Source: Alphaproteobacteria bacterium (GTDB lineage: Bacteria > Myxococcota_A > UBA796 > GCA-2862545). From it: a stretch of 64,000 nucleotides of DNA. Location of the stretch: positions 1 to 64,000 of the forward strand of contig JACKET010000011.1 in NCBI GenBank assembly GCA_020632875.1, given 5' to 3'. The translations under genes were made by a program, and so were the position numbers. Below are positions 8,660-17,388 of this stretch, one piece after another (positions within the stretch are counted from its first letter, which is position 1; each line of letters begins with the position of its first letter). The notes beneath the pieces are model-generated. The model saw nothing but the letters and a program-made list of their open reading frames with translations, ran no database searches and had not been told where the DNA came from.

Positions 8660-9568
8660 ATGAAGCCGTTCCAGCAGCTCCCGTTCGACGCCCTCCCCGA
8701 AGCGCCGCGCCTGCCCCACCCGTTCTTCGCGGCCCCCGCGCACGACGAGGTGCTCCGGACCCAGAGCTTCGGGCCGATCCGCACGCGGTGGCGGACGTTC
8801 GGCAGCGGTCCGCCGCTGCTCCTCGTGCACGGGCTGATGACCGCCGGGTACTCGTGGCGCTACGTGCTGGAGCCGCTCGGCGCGCGCTACACGCTCTGGA
8901 TCCCCGATCTGCCGGGCTCCGGAGACACCGACAAGCCCGATCGTCCGTACCACCCGGACCGGATGGCGGAGTGGATCGGCGAATACGCCGAGGCCATGGG
9001 CATCCGCGGCTGTCGGTGCATCGGCAACAGCCTGGGCGGCTACCTCGTGCTGCGGCTGCTGATGCGCGACGCCGGTGCGGTCGGTCCGACTGTCGACCTC
9101 CACTCGCCGGGCATCCCGCTCGCGCGGCTGTGGGCGCTGAAGGCCGTGCTCTCGAGCCCGGGCAGCACGGCCCTGCTGCGGGCGCTCGTGGGCCGGGACC
9201 CGCGACGCTGGGTGCACCGCATGGTCCACTACTACGACGAGTCGCTGAAGAGCCTCGAGGAGGCACGGGAGTACGCCCGACCTCTCGAGGAGCCCGCCGG
9301 CGTGGGGGCATTCGCGCGCATCCTCCGCGAGACGCTCGATCCCGCCGAGATGGCGCGGTTCCGCGACGCGCTCGCGGGGTGGACGCCGCCCGTCCCGCTG
9401 ATGCTGTTGTACGCCGAGCAGGACCCGGTCGTGCCGCCCCACGTCGGGGACGCGCTCGCCGCGCGGCTCCCGACGGCCCGCTACGTCCGCATCGCCCAGG
9501 CCTCGCACTTCGCGCACGTCGACGCGGTCGAGCGGTTCCTCCCGCCCGTCCTGGACTTCCTCGGGTAG
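8660..9568 (+). CDS. Alpha/beta hydrolase
   Basis: The 302-residue product has a complete alpha/beta-hydrolase layout. LLVHGLMTAGYSW supplies the oxyanion-hole HG; GNSLGGYLVLRLL (about residues 122-134) is the nucleophile elbow with Ser in G-N-S-L-G; LLYAEQDPVVPP carries the acid Asp; and QASHFAHVD supplies the catalytic His. All three triad residues are present, so it should be an active esterase, lipase or C-C hydrolase; substrate cannot be deduced. There is no signal peptide. An N-terminal extension of about 50 residues precedes the hydrolase core. It is divergent from the DUF2797 gene and is followed by the TIGR02996 gene on the same strand. Confidence 0.9.
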   Translation: MKPFQQLPFDALPEAPRLPHPFFAAPAHDEVLRTQSFGPIRTRWRTFGSGPPLLLVHGLMTAGYSWRYVLEPLGARYTLWIPDLPGSGDTDKPDRPYHPDRMAEWIGEYAEAMGIRGCRCIGNSLGGYLVLRLLMRDAGAVGPTVDLHSPGIPLARLWALKAVLSSPGSTALLRALVGRDPRRWVHRMVHYYDESLKSLEEAREYARPLEEPAGVGAFARILRETLDPAEMARFRDALAGWTPPVPLMLLYAEQDPVVPPHVGDALAARLPTARYVRIAQASHFAHVDAVERFLPPVLDFLG

Positions 9569-9571
9569 GAT
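9566..9571 (+). promoter_or_regulatory. -10-like hexamer TAGGAT
   Basis: TAGGAT includes the stop codon of the hydrolase and lies 23 nt before GTG 9595. A G-rich stretch (GGGGGGG) between could serve as ribosome binding site, so this would be a short-leader rather than a leaderless start. Confidence 0.35.
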
Positions 9572-9594
9572 CGGCAGAGGTCTCGGGGGGGGCG

Positions 9595-10638
9595 GTGTTC
9601 GAGTGGCTGATGCGCCAGGTCCGGGGTCGTCGGCAGGCGCCTCCCGACCTGCTCTGGGGCCCTCCGGCCGACGCGGTCCCCCGCGACCCCGAGATCGAGC
9701 GGCGGATCGCCGAAGACCCCGATGACGTCGCGCGTCTCTCGGTCTACGCCGACTTCCTGGCCGAGCAGGGCGACCCGCGCGGTGAGGTGCTGGCGGCGTG
9801 GTGTCGCTGCGACCAGGCGCCCGATGCCGAGCTCGAGACCGCCATCCAGCGCTGGCAGTACTTCTACGCGTCGGTCCTGACCCCGGGAGGGTTCACGGCG
9901 CAGGCGGTCTCGACCCATCGCGGTCCGCTGCTGGATGCGTGGAACGCGGCCGGGTTCGTCGGGACGCCCGACCTCGCGGGCGTATTGGGCTCGCCGATGG
10001 CCGTCGCCCTGCGTCAGGTCTCCGCCGAGCTGCTCTTCCGCGGTGATCCCGCCGTGTGGATCGAAGCCGTTCGTCGGCGTGAGCGACCGTCCGCTCTCCG
10101 CTCGCTGCACTTGAATTGGAACTGGCTGCGCGGGGCAGGCACGCGAACCTGGTGGCCCGCGTTCGACGGGCTCGACGAGGTCCGCCTCGAAGGGAACCTC
10201 GAGCCGTTGGGGCGCATCGAGGTACCGGGCCTCCGTTCCCTGGCCATCCGGTCGCCGGTCCTCCCGGTCGTCATCGACGCGCTCGAAGCGCCCCGTCTCG
10301 AGCGCCTCGATCTCCAGATCCCCCGCACGGCCGACCCGAACGCTCTGATCGCCGTCGTGGGCGCGTTACCGAGGCTGACGCAGCTCACGTTGGCCGGCCT
10401 CGATCCGTTGGGAGCCGAGGCCCTGCTCCGTCAGCCGCTCGCCACCCGTGTGGAGCAGCTCACGCTGTCGGATTCGACGAGCGCGCTCAACGCGGTCGCC
10501 GCCCACCAGGCCGGCCTCCCCGCGCTGCGCCGCCTCGTCGTCATCGAGCCCGAACAGTCCCGGACGCCCGACCCGATTCGCCGGCGGGTGGAGGCGGCAT
10601 TCGGCGACCGCGTCACGTTCGTGGCGAGCAAGCGCTAG
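9595..10638 (+). CDS. TIGR02996 (repeat-companion) domain protein with LRR-like C-terminus
   Basis: Residues about 20-65 match the TIGR02996 'repeat-companion' pattern: ERRIAEDPDDVARLSVYADF followed by LAEQGDPRGEVLA. This short domain is found in Myxococcota and Planctomycetota, often before leucine-rich repeats. The C-terminal two thirds contain LRR-like units (LRSLHLNWNWL, DEVRLEGNLEPL, RLERLDLQIP, RLTQLTLAGLDPLG, RVEQLTLSDS), so a curved repeat scaffold for protein binding is likely. GTG 9595 is preferred because a G-rich ribosome binding site precedes it; ATG 9610 is possible. The long frame upstream is out of phase with the hydrolase and is a shadow. Function unknown. Confidence 0.75.
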   Translation: MFEWLMRQVRGRRQAPPDLLWGPPADAVPRDPEIERRIAEDPDDVARLSVYADFLAEQGDPRGEVLAAWCRCDQAPDAELETAIQRWQYFYASVLTPGGFTAQAVSTHRGPLLDAWNAAGFVGTPDLAGVLGSPMAVALRQVSAELLFRGDPAVWIEAVRRRERPSALRSLHLNWNWLRGAGTRTWWPAFDGLDEVRLEGNLEPLGRIEVPGLRSLAIRSPVLPVVIDALEAPRLERLDLQIPRTADPNALIAVVGALPRLTQLTLAGLDPLGAEALLRQPLATRVEQLTLSDSTSALNAVAAHQAGLPALRRLVVIEPEQSRTPDPIRRRVEAAFGDRVTFVASKR

Positions 10639-10642
10639 CGGA

Positions 10643-11014
10643 CTACTGGTAGCAGTCGAAGACCGCCAGACAGGACGCCGGCGGGTCGATCTCCTCCCCG
10701 CCGCAGACCTGCTCTTCGGTGACGGCGACGAGCGCGTCGACGCAAGCACGCATGTCGCCCACGGTCGCCACGCACCCCTCGGGCGCCGGCTCGAACGAGT
10801 CGACGCATTCCTGCGCGGTGCCCGCGAAACCGACCTCGATCGTGGTGGTGACCCCACCGAAGTCGCAGGTGTACTCCTGCGTGGGCGCCCGCTCGACGAA
10901 TTCGTCGCACAGCACGACCGCATCCTCGTCGGTGAGGTCGGCGAGCAGTGTGGAGTCGGGGATGCCGCCGCAGCCGGCGACGAAGAGGAGGGCGAAGGTC
11001 GCGAGGCGGTTCAT
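10643..11014 (-). CDS. Small Cys-containing lipoprotein
   Basis: The 123-residue product has a lipoprotein signal peptide (MNRLATFALLFVAGCGG, lipobox VAGC) and, after the lipidated Cys, seven further Cys residues. These could form disulfide bonds in the periplasm or on the surface. The spacing (LCDEF, YTCDF, ECVDS, GCVAT, ACVDA, VCGGE, SCLAVFDCYQ) is typical of small uncharacterised myxobacterial lipoproteins. AGGAGCT upstream of ATG 11014 is a good ribosome binding site. It lies downstream of the kinase fusion gene on the opposite side of a convergent junction with the TIGR02996 gene (4-bp gap). Function unknown. Confidence 0.75.
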   Translation of the reverse strand: MNRLATFALLFVAGCGGIPDSTLLADLTDEDAVVLCDEFVERAPTQEYTCDFGGVTTTIEVGFAGTAQECVDSFEPAPEGCVATVGDMRACVDALVAVTEEQVCGGEEIDPPASCLAVFDCYQ

Positions 11015-11041
11015 GGGAGCTCCTGCGAAGCGGTCCCGACG

Positions 11042-13543
11042 CTACCCGACATCCGTGGAGAGGTCGAGAGCCACGAGCGCATCGCGCATCGCCTCCGCCG
11101 TCGACCAGCGTTCGTCGGGCTCCACGGCCATCGCCTTCACCACGATGTCGGCGAGCGGCCCGAGCAGCGAGGGGTCGAGGTCGTCGCGCAGCGCGCCCTC
11201 GAGGCGCTGGACGGCGCCCTCGCCCCGCGTGCGGCCCCGGAACGGCACCCGCCCGAGATGCGCGAAGTACGCCAGCGCACCCACCGAGTACACGTCGGTT
11301 CGCGCGTCGACCGAGCCCAGCACGAGCTGCTCGGGCGCCATGAACTCGGGGGTGCCCGCGAAGCGCTCCTGCGCGGACTTCCCGGCGCGCCGCATCAACC
11401 CGAAGTCCAGCAGCTTCACGCCGTACGGGACCTCGCCCGCCGCATCGAGCAGGAAGACGTTGTGCGGCTTCACGTCGCGGTGCACGAGCCCCAGCGCGTG
11501 GATGGCCGACAGGCCGTCGAGCAGCGCGACCATCACGTCCCGCGTCCGCGCCAGCGACAGCGGCGCGACCTTGCGGACCTCGTGGAACAGCGTGTGTCCG
11601 TACAGGCGCTCCATCAACAGGAACGGCCGGCCTTCCTCCTCGCCCCACTCCAGCACCTCGACCACGTTCGGATGCCGGATCTGCGAGGCGTAGTAGCCCT
11701 CCTTGTAGAAGAGCTGGCGGTACCGCTCGTCGGCGAGGTGCGGGTGGATGACCTTCGCCGCGAGCTTGCGGCCGGACGCGTCTTCGACCTCGACCACCGC
11801 TCCCACGCCGCCCTGATCGAGCTCCGCGACGATCGGCATGCCGCGGATGGACGTGAGCGGGGTGGCTTCGAACTGCTCGGGCAGCGGCTCGAGGATGGCG
11901 ATCTCGAGGTCGGGCGCGCCGTCGATCACCGCGGCGAAGGCGAGCAGACCGGGCTTGCCGGGGCGCTGCTGGAGCGTGACCACCCGCTCGTAGGCCGCGA
12001 TCACGGCCTCGACCACCGGCACCGCGCGGTCGTGCACGGCGATCTGCGGCGGACCGGCGCTCGTGAGCGCCTGCTCGGCGTCCATCACCGCCTCGCCCAC
12101 CAGGCGGATGCGCGGAGGGCCGAGGCGCGTCACGACCCCCGTGCCCACGCCCATGCCGACGGGGATCTGGCGCGCGACGGCCTGCTCCATCGCGGCGAAG
12201 GCCGTGGCCCCGTCGGCGAAGGCCGCGGCGATGCGGGTGGACGAGAGCTTCGCGACGCGGTCGGGCCCGGCCAGCTCCTCGAAGATGGCCTGGACCCTCC
12301 GGCGCGCCTCGACGTTCGCGCCCTCCGCGACGATCGCCATGCCGCCGAGCGCCTCGCACGACGGGCCCAGGATGGCCGCGGCGAGCGGGTCGCGGATGTC
12401 GGGGTCGCGCAGCCAGGACGCCGCGGTGAGCGGGCGGAACGGCCGCCAGGCCCGCACCAGCGTGAGATCGACCGCATCGCTGCGCTCGTTCACGAGCAGG
12501 AATCGCACGTCGCCCGGCGCGCCGCGTCCGGGCGTCACGGTGACGCCGTCGTCGGTGTAGTGGACGAGCACCTCGTCGGCCGGCGGATGCTCGGGCCCCA
12601 CGTCGAACACACCGCGCGCGCCGGCGCTGCGGAGGAGGTGGCGCCCGACGCCGAGCTCGGCCGTGAACCGATGCGAGCCCGGTCGGAACACCTCGCGCAC
12701 GAGCTCGACGGGCTCGCGGTCGGGGCTCGGCACCCGCCTCACGGGCGCGAAGTCGCCGCGGACGTCCGGACGCGGCCGGAACACGGCCTCCATCGAGTCT
12801 TCGGTGGTGACGTCGAACCCGATGCCACACCGCGCGCAGTGCGCCCCTCCGTCCGGGATCCGGTCGCGCTCGGCCGCGCTCATCTCGGAGTCCGGGCACA
12901 TCAGGATCCACTCGAGATCGAGGAGCCCGGTCGCGACGCCGCGCACGAGCACCGACAGCACGTCGGCCAGCGGGAGCCCCTCCTGCACGGCGATCTCGCG
13001 CGGGCGCAGCGTGCTCGTGACGGCTGCCGGTGCCCGCTCGAGACGACGGATCAGCGCTTCCCGCGCCTCGGACGGCCGATCGGCGAGGACCTCGCGCAGG
13101 CGCTCCGCGACCGCAGGCGCGAGCGGCTCGGGCCTGAGGACGGCGATTGCGTCCTCGACGAGCGACCCGGCGAGCCACTCGAGCGACTGCTGGAGCTCTC
13201 TCGCCACCAGCGCGCGTGTGGCGGGCTGCACGAGGAAGCCGAAGAAGCTCGATGCGAGCTCGACCTCGAGCTCGAGGAAGACGTGGCAACCCGTGGATCG
13301 CTCGGAGAGCAGGGCCTCGAACGTGAGGGACCGGGGCTCGGACCCGCCGGTGATACGCCCCCGACACCGGAGGTGAACGGGCGGCGTCGACGGATCGGCC
13401 GTCTCGAGCGCGAGGGTCTCGTCGCCCTGGAGCTGTACGCACGGCTCCACGAGCGCCCTCAGGACCTCCGGGCCCGACACGAGGCGCCAGACGAGGTCCA
13501 TCCCCGCGGCCAGGGTCGCCTCGGCTTCGACACGAATCGCCAT
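11042..13543 (-). CDS. DUF5939 - degenerate nucleotide cyclase - Ser/Thr protein kinase fusion
   Basis: The 833-residue protein has three parts. Residues 1-390 resemble the START-like plus DUF5939 N-terminus found on class III nucleotide cyclases: VWRLVSGPEVLRALVEP, then LLDLEWILMCPDSE...HCARCGIGFDV (a partial zinc ribbon) and MEAVFRPRPDVR. Residues about 395-515 look like a cyclase domain but lack the catalytic residues: AIVAEGA replaces the FxDIxGFT metal motif and LVGEAVMDAEQAL replaces VIGDTVNLAARL. Residues about 570-833 form a Hanks-type kinase with AAKVIHPH (ATP Lys), HRDVKPHN, LLDFGLM and GTPEFMAPEQ, all intact. No membrane segment is present. The start ATG 13543 is 142 bp from the divergent histidine-kinase operon. 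A kinase joined to a DUF5939/pseudocyclase sensor suggests nucleotide-gated phosphorylation. Confidence 0.85.
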   Translation of the reverse strand: MAIRVEAEATLAAGMDLVWRLVSGPEVLRALVEPCVQLQGDETLALETADPSTPPVHLRCRGRITGGSEPRSLTFEALLSERSTGCHVFLELEVELASSFFGFLVQPATRALVARELQQSLEWLAGSLVEDAIAVLRPEPLAPAVAERLREVLADRPSEAREALIRRLERAPAAVTSTLRPREIAVQEGLPLADVLSVLVRGVATGLLDLEWILMCPDSEMSAAERDRIPDGGAHCARCGIGFDVTTEDSMEAVFRPRPDVRGDFAPVRRVPSPDREPVELVREVFRPGSHRFTAELGVGRHLLRSAGARGVFDVGPEHPPADEVLVHYTDDGVTVTPGRGAPGDVRFLLVNERSDAVDLTLVRAWRPFRPLTAASWLRDPDIRDPLAAAILGPSCEALGGMAIVAEGANVEARRRVQAIFEELAGPDRVAKLSSTRIAAAFADGATAFAAMEQAVARQIPVGMGVGTGVVTRLGPPRIRLVGEAVMDAEQALTSAGPPQIAVHDRAVPVVEAVIAAYERVVTLQQRPGKPGLLAFAAVIDGAPDLEIAILEPLPEQFEATPLTSIRGMPIVAELDQGGVGAVVEVEDASGRKLAAKVIHPHLADERYRQLFYKEGYYASQIRHPNVVEVLEWGEEEGRPFLLMERLYGHTLFHEVRKVAPLSLARTRDVMVALLDGLSAIHALGLVHRDVKPHNVFLLDAAGEVPYGVKLLDFGLMRRAGKSAQERFAGTPEFMAPEQLVLGSVDARTDVYSVGALAYFAHLGRVPFRGRTRGEGAVQRLEGALRDDLDPSLLGPLADIVVKAMAVEPDERWSTAEAMRDALVALDLSTDVG

Positions 13544-13550
13544 CGCCCCG

Positions 13551-13556
13551 GTTGTA
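13551..13556 (-). promoter_or_regulatory. -10-like hexamer TACAAC, possible leaderless start
   Basis: On the reverse strand TACAAC ends 7 nt before ATG 13543 with no clear ribosome binding site between. It matches TANNNT except for the final base. Confidence 0.3.
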
Positions 13557-13685
13557 CCGCTTCTGCGGCCCGGCCCAAAGGGGAGATCGGACCCCTCCCC
13601 GCAAGCCCCGGAGGGAAGCCGAAACGCGGGGGTGGAAAAGGCGCCGGACTGATATGCTCGCGAGCTACCCGAGCACGGAGCACCC

Positions 13686-16130
13686 GTGAACGCCCTCACC
13701 GACCTGGCCATCCGCATCGGCACCATCGCCGATCGGCCCGAAGACGACGAGGCCACGCGCCTCAAGCACCGCTTCCTCATCTACATGGGCGTGCTGATGA
13801 GCGGTGGCGGCATCCTGTGGGGCACCATCTCGCTGGTCTTCGGGCTGTGGATGCCCGCCACGATCCCGTACGGCTACGTCGTGTTGACGGCGATCAACCT
13901 GACGCTCCTGCGCCAGACGAAGGACTTCGGCACCGCCCGCGGCGTGCAGGTCCTCATCAGCCTCCTCCTCCCCTTCCTGTTCCAGTTCAGCCTCGGGGGC
14001 TTCGTCTCGAGCGGCGCCGTGATGCTGTGGGCCATGCTCGCGCTGTGCGGGTCGCTCACGTTCTCCGACACGCGGCAGAGCATCACGTGGCTGGTGCTCT
14101 ACTCGGTGCTCACGGTGGTGAGCGGCGTGATCGACCCGATGGCACGGGCCCGATTCGCGATCGAGGCGTCCGACGACGTGCACGTGCTGTTCTTCGCGCT
14201 CAACTTCACGGTCATCTCGGGCATCGTCTTCGGGCTCATGATCTACCTGACGGCCCGTCAGAAAGACGCCACCGAGGCGCTCCAGGGCGCCAACGCGAAG
14301 ATCACCGAGCTCAACGTGCACCTCGAGGACGAAGTCGCCCAGCGCACCCGCGAGCTCCGGGCCGCGCTGGCCGAGCGCCAGGCCATCCTCGACAACCTCG
14401 TCGACGGGCTCGTGGCGGTCGACACGTCGGGCGCCGTGACGCTGATGAACCCGGCGCTGCAGGCGCAGTTCGGGCTCGTCGGCGCCGACGACGAGAACCC
14501 GCACTACGCCCACATGCTCGGGCTGCTCGCCGAGGCCCACCAGTCCGAGACCGCGACGGCCCACGAGATCTCCATGCCGAACGAGCGCATCGGCAGCGTG
14601 AAGGCCAGCGCGGTGCGCGGCGACGACGGGATCAGCCAGGGCGTCGTGGCCCTCGTGCGCGACGTGACGCTCGAGAAGGAGGTCGACCGGATGAAGACCG
14701 ACTTCATCGCGACGGTCTCCCACGAGATGCGCACTCCCCTCACCTCGGTGATGGGATTCGCGAAGATCACGAGCAACAAGCTCGAGGATCGCGTCTTCAA
14801 CCTCGTCCCCACCGACGACAAGCGCACCGCCCGCGCCGTCGAGCAGATCCGCAAGAACATGCAGATCATCGTGTCCGAGGGCGAGCGGCTCACCGCGCTC
14901 ATCAACGACGTGCTCGACATCTCGAAGATGGAAGCCGGCCGGATGGACTGGAACATGGTCGACGTCGACGTGTCGGCCCTCGTCGAGCGCGCGTCGAACG
15001 CGTCGCGGTCGCTCTTCAAGGAGGGAGGGCCCGAGCTGGTCGTCGAGGTCGACCAGGGGCTCCCGCCGCTCGTCGGCGATCACGACCGCCTGCTCCAGGT
15101 CGTGCTCAACCTCATCTCGAACTCCGCGAAGTTCACCGACTCCGGCTCCGTGACCGTCGGTGCGCACGCGGTCCCCGACGGCATCGAGCTCTACGTGCGC
15201 GACACGGGCGACGGCATCCCCGCCTCCATGCAGGAGGCGATCTTCGAGAAGTTCCGCCAGGTCGGCGACACGCTCACCAGCAAGCCCCAGGGCACCGGCC
15301 TCGGGCTGCCGATCTGCAAGCAGATCGTCGAGGCGCACAACGGCCGCATCACCGTCGAGAGCGCGCTCGGCGTCGGGTCGACGTTCCGCGTCATCCTGCC
15401 CACCGACAACGCGCGCACGAACCCCCTCGAGGTGCGTACGCCCACCCCCACCACCGCCCAGCGCGCCGAAGCGCCCGCACCCGCGCCGATCGAGGGCGGG
15501 CGCCGTCCGCAGGTCCTGGTGGTCGACGACGACCCGAACCTCCGCGAGCTCCTGCGCCAGCAGCTCTCCGAGCGCGGGTACGACGTGCGGCTGGCCGAGA
15601 GCGGCAACGACGCCATCGCGAAGGTGCGCGCCGAACGGCCCGACGTCGTGGTGCTCGACGTGAAGATGCCGGATCTGTCGGGCTACGACGTGGCCGCCAT
15701 GCTCCGGAACGACCCCGAGACCGAGCGCATCCCCATCATGGTGCTGTCGATCCTCCAGGACCGCGAGCGCGGCGACCGCGTGGGCGTCGACCACCACATG
15801 GTGAAGCCCGCCGATCCCGACGAGCTCGCCGGTGTGATCGCGCGCCTGGCGGGCGAGCGCGCCTCGCACCGCCGGGTGCTCGTGGTCGACGACCGGAGCT
15901 CGGCCGCCTCCGACTTCGCCCGGCTGCTCGCGACCAAGGGCTACCACGTGCAGAGCACCGACCCGAAAGAGTGCCTGACCGCCGCGAAAGAGGCCCGACC
16001 CGATCTCATCGTTCTCGACGCCGCGCCCGGCGAGCACGAAGAGCTCGTCCGCGCCATCCGCTACGAGAAGGACCTCGAGCACGTGCTCGTCGTCCAGCTC
16101 ACCGAGGGGCTGCCGAATGCGTCGGACTGA
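13686..16130 (+). CDS. Membrane hybrid histidine kinase with two C-terminal receiver domains
   Basis: The 814-residue protein starts at GTG 13686 after a CACGGAG ribosome binding site. Residues about 27-195 hold some six membrane segments, followed by a coiled coil (ALQGANAKITELNVHLEDEV) and a PAS-like domain (AILDNLVDGLVAVDTSG). HisKA carries VSHEMRTPLTSVMGF near residue 345, and the ATPase domain shows NLISNSAKFTDSG (N-box), DTGDGIP (G1) and GTGLGLPICKQ (G2), so it should autophosphorylate. Receiver 1 (about 608-720) has DDD, the phosphoacceptor Asp in VVLDVKMPDLSG and the Lys in MVKPAD. Receiver 2 (about 728-810) has VDDRSS and an Asp in VLDAAPG but no conserved Lys, so it may be a pseudo-receiver. 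It overlaps the next gene by 14 bp. Confidence 0.93.
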   Translation: MNALTDLAIRIGTIADRPEDDEATRLKHRFLIYMGVLMSGGGILWGTISLVFGLWMPATIPYGYVVLTAINLTLLRQTKDFGTARGVQVLISLLLPFLFQFSLGGFVSSGAVMLWAMLALCGSLTFSDTRQSITWLVLYSVLTVVSGVIDPMARARFAIEASDDVHVLFFALNFTVISGIVFGLMIYLTARQKDATEALQGANAKITELNVHLEDEVAQRTRELRAALAERQAILDNLVDGLVAVDTSGAVTLMNPALQAQFGLVGADDENPHYAHMLGLLAEAHQSETATAHEISMPNERIGSVKASAVRGDDGISQGVVALVRDVTLEKEVDRMKTDFIATVSHEMRTPLTSVMGFAKITSNKLEDRVFNLVPTDDKRTARAVEQIRKNMQIIVSEGERLTALINDVLDISKMEAGRMDWNMVDVDVSALVERASNASRSLFKEGGPELVVEVDQGLPPLVGDHDRLLQVVLNLISNSAKFTDSGSVTVGAHAVPDGIELYVRDTGDGIPASMQEAIFEKFRQVGDTLTSKPQGTGLGLPICKQIVEAHNGRITVESALGVGSTFRVILPTDNARTNPLEVRTPTPTTAQRAEAPAPAPIEGGRRPQVLVVDDDPNLRELLRQQLSERGYDVRLAESGNDAIAKVRAERPDVVVLDVKMPDLSGYDVAAMLRNDPETERIPIMVLSILQDRERGDRVGVDHHMVKPADPDELAGVIARLAGERASHRRVLVVDDRSSAASDFARLLATKGYHVQSTDPKECLTAAKEARPDLIVLDAAPGEHEELVRAIRYEKDLEHVLVVQLTEGLPNASD

Positions 16131-17388
16131 CCTCCGCAGGATGCTGCGCGGGTCGGCCGGAGACGCCGTGAGGGCGCTCCTCGACACCCACGGTTCGCCC
16201 GCGCGTGTCGCCGACACCGACGGTCGCCACCTCGCGGGCGACTCCGCCGCGGCGGGCTCGGCGCACCCCCTCGAGGTGGGCGGCGAGGTCGTGGGCTCCC
16301 TCGTGGCGGACGACCCCGCGCTCGCTACAGCACTGGTGGCGATCCTGGCGGTCGAGGCCGAGAAGCGCGCGCTCGCCGACGAGACCCTCGGCCGCTACAA
16401 AGAGCTCACGCTGCTGTACGACATGTCCGAGCAGTTCGCGCGGCTGCTCGACCTCGACTCGGTCGGCCGGCACGCCGTCGAGCAGTGCCGCCGCCACCTG
16501 CGCGCCGAGGCGGCCGACCTGTTCGTGCTCAACGCCGCGCGCGACGCCCTCGAGCCCCTCGCCCAGGTCGGCACCGAAGAGTCGACGGGCCTCGACCTCG
16601 ACGCCTCGAACGAGGTGTGTGCGCGGGTGTTCTACAGCGGCCACGCCGAGATCACGTCCGACGGCGACGCGCCGGTGCTCTGCGCGCCCCTGCGGCACGG
16701 CGAGTCCGTGCTGGGCGTGCTCCGCATCACCCACCGACGCGGCGCCGAATGGAGCGCGGGCGACCTGAAGCTCGTCACCGCGCTGGCGGCCAACGTCGCG
16801 AGCGCGCTGCACAAGGCCCGGCTGCACACCGAGCAGGTCCACGCGATGGCGCTGCGGCACCAGGTCCAGCGCCACACGTCGCCCGACCTGCTCGAGGCCG
16901 TGTTCGACGGCGACACCGCGCCCTCGGGTGCCGAGATCGCCGTGCTGTTCAGCGATCTGCGCGCGTCGGCGGGCAACGGCGACAGCCCCGAGGCCGTGCT
17001 CCAGCGCGTCGATCAGGCCGTTGCGCAGGCCCTGGCGATCCTCGTCGAGCACGGCGCCGTCGTCGATCTCCCGCTCGGCGAGATGCTCGTCGCGGTCTTC
17101 TGGGACCCGGAGGGCTTCGGGCAGGCCGCACAGCGCGCCATCGCGGCCGCCACCACGCTCGAGGGCGGCGCGGGTCTCGGCGCCGGCATCGGGATCGCGG
17201 GCGGTGCGCTCGACGACGACCCGGCCGAGCGCCTCGACGGCACCATCAATGCCGCGGCCCGCCTGCACGAGTCCGCCGACGGTCGGGTGGTCGTCGACGC
17301 GCGCATCCGGCAGGCGGCCGACGGCTGGCGCTTCGAGCCCTGCGTGAACGGCCCGCTGCCCGAGGGCTGCTTCGAGGTGCGCGGATGA
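16117..17388 (+). CDS. GAF domain plus class III cyclase-like domain protein
   Basis: The 423-residue product lies inside an overlapping operon (14-bp overlap before, ATGA overlap after). Residues about 95-240 form a GAF domain (LYDMSEQFARLLDLDSVGRH ... VLGVLRITHRRGAEWS). Residues about 265-415 resemble a class III nucleotide cyclase: VLFSDLRASAGN keeps the first metal Asp of FxDIxGFT; LPLGEMLVAVF stands where DKxxGDxxMAxF is expected, so the second metal Asp is Glu and the purine-binding Lys is missing; INAAARLHE keeps the transition-state Asn and Arg. Catalysis is therefore doubtful and a nucleotide-sensing or regulatory role is likely. No membrane segment is visible. It probably links the upstream histidine kinase to the downstream Ser/Thr kinase. 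Confidence 0.8.
   Translation: MRRTDLRRMLRGSAGDAVRALLDTHGSPARVADTDGRHLAGDSAAAGSAHPLEVGGEVVGSLVADDPALATALVAILAVEAEKRALADETLGRYKELTLLYDMSEQFARLLDLDSVGRHAVEQCRRHLRAEAADLFVLNAARDALEPLAQVGTEESTGLDLDASNEVCARVFYSGHAEITSDGDAPVLCAPLRHGESVLGVLRITHRRGAEWSAGDLKLVTALAANVASALHKARLHTEQVHAMALRHQVQRHTSPDLLEAVFDGDTAPSGAEIAVLFSDLRASAGNGDSPEAVLQRVDQAVAQALAILVEHGAVVDLPLGEMLVAVFWDPEGFGQAAQRAIAAATTLEGGAGLGAGIGIAGGALDDDPAERLDGTINAAARLHESADGRVVVDARIRQAADGWRFEPCVNGPLPEGCFEVRG

Noticed and set aside
10448..16171. A 1907-codon open frame on the forward strand
   Set aside because: It is antisense to the kinase fusion and then out of phase with the histidine kinase; composition is that of a shadow frame and no domain is readable.
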